This document shows positions 42,168 through 51,182 of a stretch of DNA of 64,000 nt, in pieces; positions within the stretch are counted from its first letter, which is position 1; each line of letters opens with the position of its first letter. The stretch covers positions 22,961 to 86,960 of the forward strand of contig NZ_BJKP01000011.1 of NCBI RefSeq assembly GCF_008974145.1, given 5' to 3'. The stretch is from Microcystis aeruginosa NIES-4325 (GTDB lineage Bacteria; Cyanobacteriota; Cyanobacteriia; Cyanobacteriales; Microcystaceae). Made by a program: the position numbers and the translations under genes. Below the pieces are notes generated by a model. That model worked only from the letters and a program-made list of their open reading frames with translations, did not search any database and had not been told where the DNA came from.

Positions 42168-43052
42168 ATGAGTCCAAGAAAACTGACTGATGCCACGAAA
42201 AAAGAAATTCTTAAGCTTTATCGGGAAACGGAGGCCACCACTTCCACGTTAGCCGAGCGTTATGGCGTGAGTAGTTCTACGGTCAGTCGTTTTCTCAAAA
42301 ATTCTTTTTCTAGCGAGGAATACGAGCAATTAATCCAGAAAAAACGCTTGGCCCGTAGTCCTCGTGGCCTCGAGGAGGAGGAAGCAGCGGATTTACCGGA
42401 AAAAGCGATCGAGGTGATTAGTGTTCGGGCAGCGCGCATCGAAGCTAAGGATGAGCAGGATTTTGAGCAACCGATCGCTTCTGTGCAACAATTAACCCTG
42501 TTAATGGATACCTCTTACCCGCCAGAAGGAGATAATTCAGAAGATATAGAAATTAATAGCGATAAGACCCTAGAAACCGCTAATTTAACCGAGTTTTTCG
42601 TCGAAGCTATCGAGGCAGAGGAGGAGGAAGAGGAGCTTGACGAGGATTGGGATGAAGACGAGGAGGAAGATGAGGAGGAAGATGAGGAGGAGGAGGAACT
42701 AGCGGGGAGCTATTTAGGCCCGACTATCGTTAAAACCGCCCAATTACAGATATTACCCCTCTCGGCGGCGGCTTTTCCCAAAACCTGTTACTTGGTGATT
42801 GATCGCGCTGCCGAATTGATCACCCGTCCCCTCAAGGATTTTGCCGAATTGGGTAAGGTTCCCCCTCAGGAAATCCAGCAGCGCACTCTCCCCATCTTTG
42901 AAAGTCATCGCATCGCTCGTCGTTTCTCCAAGCGCAAGGAAAAAGTGATTAAAGTTCCCGACGGTCGCCTGATCGAAAAAGCTCACGCTCAACTGGAAGC
43001 TAAAGGGATCACCCGTCTGCTCATGGATGGTCGTATCTACGCTTTAGAGTAG
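42168..43052 (+). CDS. HTH protein with a strongly acidic middle region
   Basis: Residues 1-60 form a transposase-like/Hin-like helix-turn-helix (TKKEILKLYRETEATTSTLA, ERYGVSSSTVSRFLKN). Residues about 145-183 are almost all Glu and Asp, and the C-terminal third (LPLSAAAFPKTCYLVIDRAA, KDFAELGKVPPQEIQQRTLP) is a conserved cyanobacterial domain. It may be a DNA-binding regulator; the acidic tract would be a flexible spacer. It is divergent from carA with a 197-base gap. Confidence 0.7.
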   Translation: MSPRKLTDATKKEILKLYRETEATTSTLAERYGVSSSTVSRFLKNSFSSEEYEQLIQKKRLARSPRGLEEEEAADLPEKAIEVISVRAARIEAKDEQDFEQPIASVQQLTLLMDTSYPPEGDNSEDIEINSDKTLETANLTEFFVEAIEAEEEEEELDEDWDEDEEEDEEEDEEEEELAGSYLGPTIVKTAQLQILPLSAAAFPKTCYLVIDRAAELITRPLKDFAELGKVPPQEIQQRTLPIFESHRIARRFSKRKEKVIKVPDGRLIEKAHAQLEAKGITRLLMDGRIYALE

Positions 43053-43581
43053 GCAATTAGGGGGGTTAGCAGGGTGTGGGGTGTGGGGTGTGGGGTGTGG
43101 GGAGACCACTTCGTGCGCGACGTTCGGACGTTCGGCGAAGCTCAGTCGAGCCGCGATGCTCAGTCGAGCCGTTGCGGGGGGAGCAGGGAGAATAAATAAA
43201 AATAATCCTCCTGACTCCTGACTCCTGAATACTGTCTTCTAACCCCACCAAAAAACTTTTTACCGCAAACCCTAAATATAATCGAGTTTGAACAATAGAT
43301 AAGTTTTTTAACAAGAGTAGTTTCAGATACTAATTAGCCGATGGACTGGGGTAGAATTGGGGAAACCAGTCAAACTGTTTTAGCCAAGCTGTTTAACTAT
43401 GATCAAAATTAACTTGCTGTTCGGGTTATCTTCTCTTAAAAAATCGATAAAAAACTTTACATAAACTCAAAAGAGAGACTGATAAATTTGTCATCTAAAA
43501 GCTGATTTAGTTATCGGACAAAGTTTTTAGGTGCTTTTGTTGATTACTTCTTAACCACCATCTTAAAGTAGAAGAAGGGAG
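43053..43581. other. Gene-free stretch with tandem GGGTGTG and CTCAGTCGAG repeats
   Basis: It holds four GGGTGTG units (43073-43100), then GCTCAGTCGAGCCG twice (43139-43167), and CTGACTCCTGACTCCTGA. The region AACTTTTTACCGCAAACCCTA (43254-43274) recurs near 51448-51468. From 43300 to 43581 I see only the leader of the pentapeptide gene, with an AAGGGAG ribosome site. Confidence 0.5.
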
Positions 43582-44361
43582 ATGAAAGTTAATCAGTTAC
43601 TAAGACTCTACGAACAAGGAGAGCGGGATTTTTTAGGCATTGACTTGATGAGTCTAGACCTACAACAAGTGACTCTGATTGCTGTCAATTTTGCAACGGC
43701 CAATTTGCGCGGAACTAATTTGAGTCGCTCTTTTCTGACTAAATCAAATCTGCGGGGAGCGAGTTTAAATTGGGCGAATTTAACCTATGCCAAATTAAGT
43801 CAAGCGCAATTAGTAGAAGCGGACTTAACCAAAGCCAATCTCACTGGGGCTTTTATGGTCCAAGCAAATCTGCGTAACTCGCGATTAAGTGGGGCAGATC
43901 TTTCCCATGCTAATCTCCGGGGAGCGAATTTATGCGGGGCGAATTTATGCGGGGCGAATTTATACTTAGTTAATCTCCTGGAGGCAACCCTAGATAAAGT
44001 TAATCTCAATTGGGCTAATTTGCAACAAGCGCGGTTAAGTGGGGCTAAATGTCGTCAGATTTCTGCAAGGGAAGCCAATTTTAGCGGCTCTTTTCTTAAA
44101 GAGGTGGACTTTCAGGGGGCCAATTTAGAAAGGGCTAATTTTAGCGAGGCACGTCTGACGGGTAGTGATCTACGCGGGGCTAATTTAGCGGGTGCTAATC
44201 TAGCGGGAGCGCGTTTACAAGAGGTAAATCTACAGGGAGCGGACTTGAGGGGTGCTAACTTGACGGAGACTTGTTTTGAGAGTGTCACCGGTTGGACAGA
44301 AATCGTCCAAGAAGATGATATTTTCCCCGTAGACTGGTTTCAGCCCCGTTTTGCCACTTAA
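43582..44361 (+). CDS. Pentapeptide-repeat protein
   Basis: The 259-residue protein is composed of A(N/D)LXX pentapeptides from about residue 35 to 235, expected to form a right-handed quadrilateral beta helix. ANLRGANLCGANLCGANL is typical. A 15-base exact tandem repeat (GCGAATTTATGCGGG) at 43924 encodes two of the units. No fused domain is visible. The function is unknown; related proteins mimic DNA or serve in heterocyst glycolipid export. Confidence 0.9.
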   Translation: MKVNQLLRLYEQGERDFLGIDLMSLDLQQVTLIAVNFATANLRGTNLSRSFLTKSNLRGASLNWANLTYAKLSQAQLVEADLTKANLTGAFMVQANLRNSRLSGADLSHANLRGANLCGANLCGANLYLVNLLEATLDKVNLNWANLQQARLSGAKCRQISAREANFSGSFLKEVDFQGANLERANFSEARLTGSDLRGANLAGANLAGARLQEVNLQGADLRGANLTETCFESVTGWTEIVQEDDIFPVDWFQPRFAT

Positions 44362-44402
44362 AAGTCAATATATCGGCCGAAAGCCTCTCCTTTTCTTCTC
44401 AA

Positions 44403-44930
44403 TTAACGATTAGCTGGACTGGTTAATCTTTGGTTAGGAATAGGAATTTGGGGAGCATTATTCGGCTCATCCTCGAAGGGTAAAGCAGGGGGAGGAGGAG
44501 GAGTGGTAGCGGTGGGAGAGGGCGCTGGAGATGGACTGGGATTAACGGCAGCGGGGGGACTTTTCGGGGTGACGACGGGTGCGGGAGAGCTAAAACCGAG
44601 GATATCTTTGCCAAAGGGAAAAACATTCGTCCAGCGTTGAATATTGGGGTTGCCAAACCAATCTTGACGGGACACCTTCACCGCCAGGAGAGGTGCGATC
44701 GCACCTGATTTCTCGGCCGTTATTAATAAATCAATTTTATTAAGACCCTGTTGTTGATTAAAACGACTGATGATAGTTTTCTCTGCTAATTGCGATGCTC
44801 TAGTCAATAATCCTTCGTAGGATTCTCCCTGTTTAACTCTGATGGGAAGATTAACAGTGGATTGAGCAAAAACCACATCAACGGCGATAATTCCCGTCAG
44901 CAGCGTTAAAACAGTAATAGACTTGTACAT
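44403..44930 (-). CDS. Secreted proline-rich hypothetical protein
   Basis: The 175-residue frame starts with a signal peptide MYKSITVLTLLTGIIAVDVV ending at FAQS, followed by a small globular part (ILISRFNQQQGLNKIDLLIT-like, then VKVSRQDWFGNPNIQRW). The C-terminal 60 residues are rich in Pro, Ser and Thr (PSPSPAPSPTATTPPPPP). It is probably exported to the periplasm or outer surface. No family recognised. Confidence 0.7.
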   Translation of the reverse strand: MYKSITVLTLLTGIIAVDVVFAQSTVNLPIRVKQGESYEGLLTRASQLAEKTIISRFNQQQGLNKIDLLITAEKSGAIAPLLAVKVSRQDWFGNPNIQRWTNVFPFGKDILGFSSPAPVVTPKSPPAAVNPSPSPAPSPTATTPPPPPALPFEDEPNNAPQIPIPNQRLTSPANR

Positions 44931-45087
44931 AGGACAGATGGTTAAACAGGTGCTCCCTGGCTAGGGTCGGGATCTTCCCTGTGAGGGTTCCCTGATCGCC
45001 TTCTTAAATTACCATGAGCGATCTCTGGCCACAACTGAAAAATTTCCAGTAGCCAAATCGTGCTTGGCTCCTAGCAATAGAATTCCG

Positions 45088-45116
45088 CCCACGCTAACCT
45101 GAGAGTAGAGCGTGGG
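45088..45116. repeat. Hairpin resembling an IS200/IS605-type end
   Basis: CCCACGCT and AGCGTGGG form an 8-bp stem followed by GTTTCTCG. The arrangement resembles the end of IS200/IS605 elements and the hairpin after arsA at 55699. It sits 14 bases past the ndhM stop, on its downstream side, and no transposase is left. Confidence 0.4.
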
Positions 45117-45129
45117 GTTTCTCGACTAC

Positions 45130-45459
45130 TCACCCTAATTTCGGTAAACCCATACTATAGTTCTGGACTCTGGCATTGAGATTATAGCTAATTTCGCCTT
45201 TTTGCAGGAGAGAACGGATAAAATGTTCTAGATCTGAACCGATGCGACGGAGATTATATTCGCTCAATTCTTCCCCATTGTAGGATTCTACCAATTCATC
45301 AAACTTACTATAAACCTTATTGAGAGCCACTTCTTCCCAATTAAATTCATTATCGGGATCCACATCAAGAGTCAAGACATTGTTACTCTCGATCAATTGA
45401 TTATTTTTTACTTCAGCCGTATAAATGCGAATATGACGGGTCGTGGATTTTAACAGCAT
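45130..45459 (-). CDS. ndhM: NAD(P)H-quinone oxidoreductase subunit M
   Basis: The 109-residue protein begins MLLKSTTRHIRIYTAEVKNN and has LTLDVDPDNEFNW, YNLRRIGSDLEHFIRSLLQK and ISYNLNARVQNYSMGLP. These are diagnostic of NdhM, a peripheral subunit of the cyanobacterial NDH-1 complex in the thylakoid. Its presence is firm evidence for a cyanobacterial genome. Confidence 0.95.
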   Translation of the reverse strand: MLLKSTTRHIRIYTAEVKNNQLIESNNVLTLDVDPDNEFNWEEVALNKVYSKFDELVESYNGEELSEYNLRRIGSDLEHFIRSLLQKGEISYNLNARVQNYSMGLPKLG

Positions 45460-45644
45460 GGAATCTTCAGGGTAAGTTAGACGCTATCTCTAAGATTTTG
45501 CCATGATTTGCGGCAATGGGGAAATGGGGAGATGGGGAAGCTGTCTCATCACCCTGTCTCCTGTCTGCCTAACAATGTTTACGGATCGAGCAGAAACGTG
45601 ATACTATGATAGATTGCAGTGTTTAAGCAGAGATCACGAGTCCT

Positions 45645-45914
45645 ATGGCCTTAACCCAGACCAAAAAACAAGAACTAATCGGCCAATATCAGGCCCACGA
45701 AACCGATACAGGATCATCGGAGTTACAGGTAGCTTTCTTAACCGAGAGAATCAACCAACTGACCGAACACCTGAAAGCTAACCCGAAAGACCACGCTTCC
45801 CGCCGGGGATTACTCCAGATGATCGGTCGTCGTCGGGGACTGTTAACCTATATTCAGAAGAAAGATCAACAACGTTATCAAACCCTGATTGGTCGTCTCG
45901 GAATTCGCCGTTAA
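45645..45914 (+). CDS. rpsO: 30S ribosomal protein S15
   Basis: This 89-residue protein begins [20 protein letters not shown] and has [16 protein letters not shown] and [18 protein letters not shown], typical S15. It binds the central domain of 16S rRNA. It lies 25 bases upstream of the PAM68-like gene on the same strand. Confidence 0.96.
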   Translation: MALTQTKKQELIGQYQAHETDTGSSELQVAFLTERINQLTEHLKANPKDHASRRGLLQMIGRRRGLLTYIQKKDQQRYQTLIGRLGIRR

Positions 45915-45938
45915 GCTTACCCCCCTTGCATCCCTACC

Positions 45939-46403
45939 ATGGCCTCTGAATCGAAATCGACGGAGAAAAAACAGCGTCTCCCCTTTGAGCCGCGCCAAAA
46001 TAAGCGAAAAACCCCGAAAATTGCCCCTAGTCCCGTGCCACCGCCGCTAAAAAATCGCTCCGAGGAAACCAGCTTAAAGGCAATTCCGCAAGTGGTCAGT
46101 CAACGGATGGCCAAACGGATGGCGGTATTTTGTGGCATTCCGACAGTATTGGGGATAACTTCCTTTTTTGGCTTCTACTGGATTATTAGCCACAATCTTC
46201 TCGAAATCCCTTCCTACGTCGCCATGCTCGTCAGTTTAAGCCTGTTTGGTCTAGGTTTTATCGGTCTGAGTTATGGCATCTTCTCCGCTTCTTGGGATGA
46301 GGATCGGGTGGGGGACTGGCTAGGATGGCAAGAATTTCAAGCCAATTTTAGCAGAACGATCGCCGCTTGGCGGTCCGGCAAAAAAGAACTGGAAGAAAAA
46401 TAG
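45939..46403 (+). CDS. PAM68 family protein
   Basis: The 154-residue protein has a basic N-terminal tail (QRLPFEPRQNKRKTPK) and two adjacent membrane helices (CGIPTVLGITSFFGFYWIIS, then VAMLVSLSLFGLGFIGLSYG) followed by FSASWDEDRVGDWLGW, the PAM68 signature. PAM68 assists photosystem II and chlorophyll-protein assembly in plants and cyanobacteria. It is probably cotranscribed with rpsO. Confidence 0.88.
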   Translation: MASESKSTEKKQRLPFEPRQNKRKTPKIAPSPVPPPLKNRSEETSLKAIPQVVSQRMAKRMAVFCGIPTVLGITSFFGFYWIISHNLLEIPSYVAMLVSLSLFGLGFIGLSYGIFSASWDEDRVGDWLGWQEFQANFSRTIAAWRSGKKELEEK

Positions 46404-46461
46404 ATAACCTCTAGAAATCGTCAACAATAGAGATTAAAGGAAACAATAAAAGGTTAATGCC

Positions 46462-47517
46462 ATGATTGTTGTCATGAAAGTTGGTTCCCCGGAAATTGAA
46501 ATCGAGCGCGTCGGTGCCGAATTCGAGGCATGGGGATTAAGTCCCGAGAAAATCGTCGGTAAGCATAAAGTTGTCATCGGTTTAGTCGGAGAAACCAGGG
46601 AATTAGACCCCCTACAAATCCAAGAATTAAGCCCTTGGATCGAAACCGTCCTGCGAGTCGAACAACCCTTCAAACGCGCCTGTTTAGAATACCGTCACGG
46701 GGAATACAGCGAGGTTTTAGTCCCCACTCCTAACGGTGTTATCCCCATCGGCAGAAATCATCCCGTTAGCATTGTCGCCGGCCCCTGTTCGGTAGAAAAT
46801 GAAGCCATGATCGTGGAAACTGCCAAACGAGTAGCGGCAGCCGGGGCGCAATTCCTCCGGGGTGGTGCCTACAAACCCCGCACTTCTCCCTATGCTTTCC
46901 AAGGTCACGGGGAAAGTGCTTTAGAATTACTAGCGGCGGCTAGAGATGCCAGTGGTTTGGGTATTATCACGGAAGTAATGGACGCAGCGGATCTCGATAA
47001 AATTGTCGAAATAGCCGATGTGGTGCAAGTGGGAGCCCGCAATATGCAGAATTTTTCCCTCTTGAAAAAAGTTGGGGCGCAACCGAAACCGGTCCTACTC
47101 AAGCGCGGCATGGCGGCCACTATTGAAGATTGGTTGATGGCGGCAGAATATATCCTCGCGGCAGGAAATAGCAATGTTATTCTCTGCGAACGCGGTATCC
47201 GCACCTTTGACAGTAAATATACTCGTAATACCCTAGATTTATCCTGTATTCCCGTTTTAAGAACTTTAACTCACCTGCCGATCATGATCGATCCTAGCCA
47301 CGGTACGGGTAAATGGGAATATGTACCGACCATGGCCATGGCTTCCCTAGCAGCTGGGGCCGATTCCTTGATGATTGAGGTACATCCTAACCCGGCGAAG
47401 GCCTTGTCCGATGGGCCGCAATCCTTGACTCCAGACCGGTTCGATCGATTAACTCAGGAGTTAGCGGTCATTGGTAAGGCGATCGGGCGTTGGCCCCAGG
47501 TTCCGGCACTGGTTTAA
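46462..47517 (+). CDS. aroF: 3-deoxy-7-phosphoheptulonate synthase (DAHP synthase)
   Basis: DAHP synthase is the first step of the shikimate pathway. The 351-residue protein has a small N-terminal ferredoxin-like regulatory part (MIVVMKVGSPEIEIERV) and the catalytic barrel with VSIVAGPCSVE near residue 107, LRGGAYKPRTSPYAFQG, KRGMAATIEDWLMAAEY and MIDPSHGTGKWEYV. The layout is that of type I-beta enzymes. It is followed by a terminator at 47529. Confidence 0.93.
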   Translation: MIVVMKVGSPEIEIERVGAEFEAWGLSPEKIVGKHKVVIGLVGETRELDPLQIQELSPWIETVLRVEQPFKRACLEYRHGEYSEVLVPTPNGVIPIGRNHPVSIVAGPCSVENEAMIVETAKRVAAAGAQFLRGGAYKPRTSPYAFQGHGESALELLAAARDASGLGIITEVMDAADLDKIVEIADVVQVGARNMQNFSLLKKVGAQPKPVLLKRGMAATIEDWLMAAEYILAAGNSNVILCERGIRTFDSKYTRNTLDLSCIPVLRTLTHLPIMIDPSHGTGKWEYVPTMAMASLAAGADSLMIEVHPNPAKALSDGPQSLTPDRFDRLTQELAVIGKAIGRWPQVPALV

Positions 47518-47528
47518 TAAGATGGTCA

Positions 47529-47552
47529 GGGGGTGAGTCAACCCCCTTTTTT
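47529..47552 (+). terminator. Intrinsic terminator of aroF
   Basis: GGGGGT, the loop GAGTCA and ACCCCC form a six-pair GC-rich stem followed by TTTTTT, 12 bases after the aroF stop. Confidence 0.85.
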
Positions 47553-47581
47553 GGGCATAAATTTCGCTTTTCGGGGCAGTT

Positions 47582-48232
47582 ATGGTGACAGTTCCTCTGG
47601 AGTTAAATACTGAGCAAATTAGGGGTGAGAAACGGGTAGTTTTTTATCATCTCAGTTGGTTATCCTATCAGCAAATTTTACAGGCAATAGGAGAAAATAA
47701 TCGCGCCCATTTATTTTATGATCGTGGCACTTTAGAGATTACTATGCCCCTAGAAGAACACGAGTTTTATCGAGAATTAATCGGACGTTTTATCTATTTT
47801 TTGGTGTCCGAATTGGGTTTAAAAATTAAAAGTCTGGGTTCCACAACTCTAGCTAGGGAAGATTTAGAACGAGGGGCAGAACCTGACAATGCTTACTATA
47901 TTCAAAATCAAGCTAAAGTGCTGGGGAAAAGAATTAATTTAACTGAAGATCCGCCCCCAGATTTAGTGGTGGAAGTGGATATAACCCACACGGATATTAA
48001 TAAATTAGCACTTTATGCCTGTTTGGGAGTGCCAGAATTATGGCGTTTTAATGGACAAATCTGGCGCATTTATCGGTTAGAAAAGGGGGTTTATCAGGAA
48101 GAAGAATTTAGTCCCACTTTTCCCCTAGTTCCCAAAACTAAACTCTATGAATTTTTAGCCACTGCTAAAGAGGATGAAGTCAGGGCAGAAAAGAATTTAA
48201 GAGCATGGTGTCAACAGAATTGCAAAAATTAG
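47582..48232 (+). CDS. Uma2 family endonuclease-like protein
   Basis: The 216-residue protein shows LFYDRGTLEITMPLEEHEFY, REDLERGAEPDNAYYIQN, PPPDLVVEVDITHTDINK and CLGVPELWRFNG, the Uma2 pattern with the metal-binding aspartates and Glu-x-Asp. It has the start ATG 47582 immediately after the aroF terminator. The substrate is unknown. It is convergent with aspS. Confidence 0.85.
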   Translation: MVTVPLELNTEQIRGEKRVVFYHLSWLSYQQILQAIGENNRAHLFYDRGTLEITMPLEEHEFYRELIGRFIYFLVSELGLKIKSLGSTTLAREDLERGAEPDNAYYIQNQAKVLGKRINLTEDPPPDLVVEVDITHTDINKLALYACLGVPELWRFNGQIWRIYRLEKGVYQEEEFSPTFPLVPKTKLYEFLATAKEDEVRAEKNLRAWCQQNCKN

Positions 48233-48254
48233 GTGGGCATTGCCCACCCTAATC

Positions 48255-50042
48255 TTAGGATGGCGGTTTGTAGGTAGAAGCAACGGATAATTCTTTTAAT
48301 TGCTTCGCTGCCACTGTCGAAGGTGCAGAAGTGAGTAAACAACTAGCTTGCTGGGTTTTCGGGAAAGCAATCACATCGCGAATCGATTCTTCCCCCGCTA
48401 ACAACATCACCAAGCGATCTAAACCGTAGGCGATGCCACCGTGGGGAGGGGTTCCGTATTCAAAAGCTTCTAACAAAAAGCCGAATTTATTATAGGCTTC
48501 CTCTGGGGATAGACCGATGGTGGCGAAGACTTTTTCCTGTACTTCCCGTTGATAGATGCGCAAACTGCCGCCACCGATTTCAACACCATTAAAAATCATA
48601 TCGTAGGCTAGGGCGCGAGCATGGGCTAGATCCTCTAAATCTTCGGGATTAGGGGCAGTGAAGGGGTGATGCAATGCTTCTAGGCGTTTTTCCTCGGCGT
48701 TGTATTCAAACATCGGGAAATCCGTCACCCAGAGGAGGTTGATTTTCTCCGGATCAATTAATCCCAATTGTTCCCCTAAAACTAAGCGTAGGCGGGATAG
48801 GGATTTATTGACTGTATCGGTATCTCCTGCCCCAAATAAGAGCAGATGCCCCGGTTTTGCGCCAGTCTTCTTGATTAAAGCCTGTTTTTGTGCCTCTGTC
48901 AGGTTATCTTTAATCGCACCGATGGTATCAAAATCGTAGTCTTCGCGCACGCGGATGTAGGCAATTCCCTTCGCCCCCGCATCGGTGGCTTCTTTGAATA
49001 AATCCCCACCCGGTTTGATTCTGACGTTAGAAATCGCCTCGTTACCGTTGGGAATCGGTAAAACTTTCACCGTCCCACCACTAGCGATCGCACCTGAAAA
49101 CACCTTAAATCCCGAATCGGCAAAAATCTCCGCCACATTGACCAATTCCAAGCCAAAACGGGTATCGGGGCGATCGACCCCATAGCGATCCATAGCCTCA
49201 GCATAGGTTAAACGGGGCAGGGGCAGGCTTATATCAATATTTTTGACTTTTTTGAAGATATGAGCGATCAAAGCCTCATTTAGGGCTAAAATCTCGCTTA
49301 AGGAGAGAAAACTCATCTCCATATCCAACTGAGTAAATTCCGGTTGACGATCAGCGCGCAGATCTTCATCCCGGAAACAGCGAGCGATTTGATAGTAGCG
49401 ATCCATTCCCGACACCATTAATAATTGCTTAAATAATTGCGGTGATTGGGGTAAAGCGTACCATTGGCCTGGGCTGACCCGGGAAGGAACCAGATAATCC
49501 CGCGCTCCTTCAGGAGTAGATCGAGTTAAAATTGGCGTTTCCACTTCGATAAAATGCTGTTCATCTTCGAGAAAACGGCGCATTTCTTTGACAACTTGGT
49601 GACGTAGTTGTAAATTCTGACTCATACGCTCCCGGCGTAGGTCTAGATAGCGGTATCGCAAGCGCACATCTTCCCGGACCGATTCGCTTTCGGAACTGGA
49701 GACGACAAAAGGCAGTTGTTTAGTAACCCCGTTGAGAATCTCGATGCTAGTGGCGTAAATTTCGATTTCTCCGGTGGCAATGCGCGGGTTAAGGGATTCG
49801 GGGGGCCGTTGACTGACTGTTCCCGTCACCTTAAGGACATACTCGTTTCTGACGGTTTCAGCGGTGGGGTAGGAAGCGGGGGTTCGTTGGGGATCGCTGA
49901 CGATCTGGACAATACCACTGCGATCCCGCAGATCAATAAAAATAACGCCACCGTGATCGCGACGACGATCGACCCAACCGAAGAGGGTGACACTTTTTTC
50001 AATTTCGATCGCGCTAAGGTCGCCACAGTAGTGAGTTCGCAT
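48255..50042 (-). CDS. aspS: Aspartate-tRNA ligase (AspRS)
   Basis: The class-II synthetase (595 residues) begins [20 protein letters not shown] with an OB-fold anticodon-binding domain ([20 protein letters not shown]), then motif 2 [10 protein letters not shown] and [16 protein letters not shown], a bacterial insertion domain near residues 280-420, and the class-II motif 3 [15 protein letters not shown] near the C-terminus. It may also charge tRNA-Asn, depending on whether the genome has AsnRS. Confidence 0.95.
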   Translation of the reverse strand: MRTHYCGDLSAIEIEKSVTLFGWVDRRRDHGGVIFIDLRDRSGIVQIVSDPQRTPASYPTAETVRNEYVLKVTGTVSQRPPESLNPRIATGEIEIYATSIEILNGVTKQLPFVVSSSESESVREDVRLRYRYLDLRRERMSQNLQLRHQVVKEMRRFLEDEQHFIEVETPILTRSTPEGARDYLVPSRVSPGQWYALPQSPQLFKQLLMVSGMDRYYQIARCFRDEDLRADRQPEFTQLDMEMSFLSLSEILALNEALIAHIFKKVKNIDISLPLPRLTYAEAMDRYGVDRPDTRFGLELVNVAEIFADSGFKVFSGAIASGGTVKVLPIPNGNEAISNVRIKPGGDLFKEATDAGAKGIAYIRVREDYDFDTIGAIKDNLTEAQKQALIKKTGAKPGHLLLFGAGDTDTVNKSLSRLRLVLGEQLGLIDPEKINLLWVTDFPMFEYNAEEKRLEALHHPFTAPNPEDLEDLAHARALAYDMIFNGVEIGGGSLRIYQREVQEKVFATIGLSPEEAYNKFGFLLEAFEYGTPPHGGIAYGLDRLVMLLAGEESIRDVIAFPKTQQASCLLTSAPSTVAAKQLKELSVASTYKPPS

Positions 50043-50399
50043 AGTCTAATTAGAGAATTACTTATATAACGAATGTAGTATAGAAAGGATGTGGCCAGAA
50101 AAAAATCAGACGGCCTTGCTCATTATGCCAGTATTTTGTCGCTTTTGTCCCCTTGTTTAGGGTATTTTTCTGGTCTCCTAAGTAGCTGGTTTTAATTAAA
50201 TTGAAGATAGATTTTGGGTTCGATCCCCCCTGCCCCCCTTGATAAGGAGGGATCGGCACATCCTTAATCCCTCCTGAATAAGAGGGCATCTGACAATTTT
50301 TAACACCTACCTACTTAGTCCTCAGCTATCGGCTTTTCGCAGATCGGCTATAATCAACAAGGCTCCTCTAGCAGTTACCGATTGTCAACGATTAAAATC
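50043..50399. other. Gene-free stretch upstream of the aldolase gene
   Basis: It contains a GGGTTCGATCCCCCCTGCC element near 50216, which is repeat DNA, and a TATAAT hexamer at 50350 that could be the -10 element of the gene at 50400. No gene is visible. Confidence 0.4.
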
Positions 50400-51182
50400 A
50401 TGAATTGCTTAGAAAAAAAAATGGTGCAACTGTTAAGAGAACTCAGGGAAGATCACCATGTTTCAGGGGTAAAAGCGGAATTCGAGACGGAAGGAACCCG
50501 ACTGACGGAAGCGATGCGGTTGAAAGAAATTAGTCTGAAAGCGGGAGTGGATTTTAATCTGAAAATCGCCGGTTGCGAAGCGATGAGGGATATCTTTGAT
50601 GCGGTTAATTTAGGAGTCGATCGCTTGATTGCTCCTATGGTAGAAACAGCCTACGCTTTACAAAAATATCTGCGGGCAGCTAGGAGGGTTTTAGCCGATC
50701 AAGGGGTGGAAGATGTGGAGTTATTGGTTAATATTGAAACTATTACTGCCTGTGATAATTTTCAGGAAATGTTGGCGATTCCAGAGATAAAATCTCTCCA
50801 TGGTATCGTCATCGGACGGATGGATTTAGCCTGTTCTTTGGGATTAACTCGCCGGGATGTCAATAGCGAGCAAGTTTTGGCTCTGGTTTTACCTTTGGCA
50901 AAAAAAGCCAAGGATGCTGGTTTGACTGTTGCTATTGGGGGTGGGGTGTCACTGCATTCTTTACCGTTTTTCAAAATGTTCTGCCAAGGACATTTTGACC
51001 GCTTCGAGACGCGCAAAGTTATCTTTGATTGTCCCCAAGCTTTGGATAATTTTGGTTTAGCTTTGCCCAAGGCGATCGAGTTTGAATTACTCTGGCTAGA
51101 GAATAAAAAAAATTATTATGGTGCTATTGTTCGTGAAGATGACCAGCGTTTAGCACTCCTCCATGATTTACTTTTTGGTTAA
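50400..51182 (+). CDS. HpcH/HpaI-type aldolase/citrate lyase family protein
   Basis: The 260-residue protein shows a TIM-barrel aldolase pattern: VKAEFETEGTRLTEAMRL, LGVDRLIAPMVETAYALQKY, VELLVNIETITACDNFQEML and IVIGRMDLACSLGL. Metal-dependent cleavage or formation of a C-C bond in an oxo-acid is expected; the substrate is not known. ATG 50400 (MNCLEKKMVQ) is preferred to TTG 50382. Confidence 0.75.
   Translation: MNCLEKKMVQLLRELREDHHVSGVKAEFETEGTRLTEAMRLKEISLKAGVDFNLKIAGCEAMRDIFDAVNLGVDRLIAPMVETAYALQKYLRAARRVLADQGVEDVELLVNIETITACDNFQEMLAIPEIKSLHGIVIGRMDLACSLGLTRRDVNSEQVLALVLPLAKKAKDAGLTVAIGGGVSLHSLPFFKMFCQGHFDRFETRKVIFDCPQALDNFGLALPKAIEFELLWLENKKNYYGAIVREDDQRLALLHDLLFG

Noticed and set aside
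43066-43314. Minus-strand frame of 82 codons
   Set aside because: It consists largely of GGGTGTG and CTCAGTCGAG repeats, so the frame arises from low-complexity DNA.
50210-50235. GGTTCGATCC reminiscent of a tRNA T-arm
   Set aside because: No acceptor or anticodon stem can be drawn around it; it is part of a CCCCCTTGATAAGGAGGG-type repeat. I saw no convincing tRNA or rRNA in the window.
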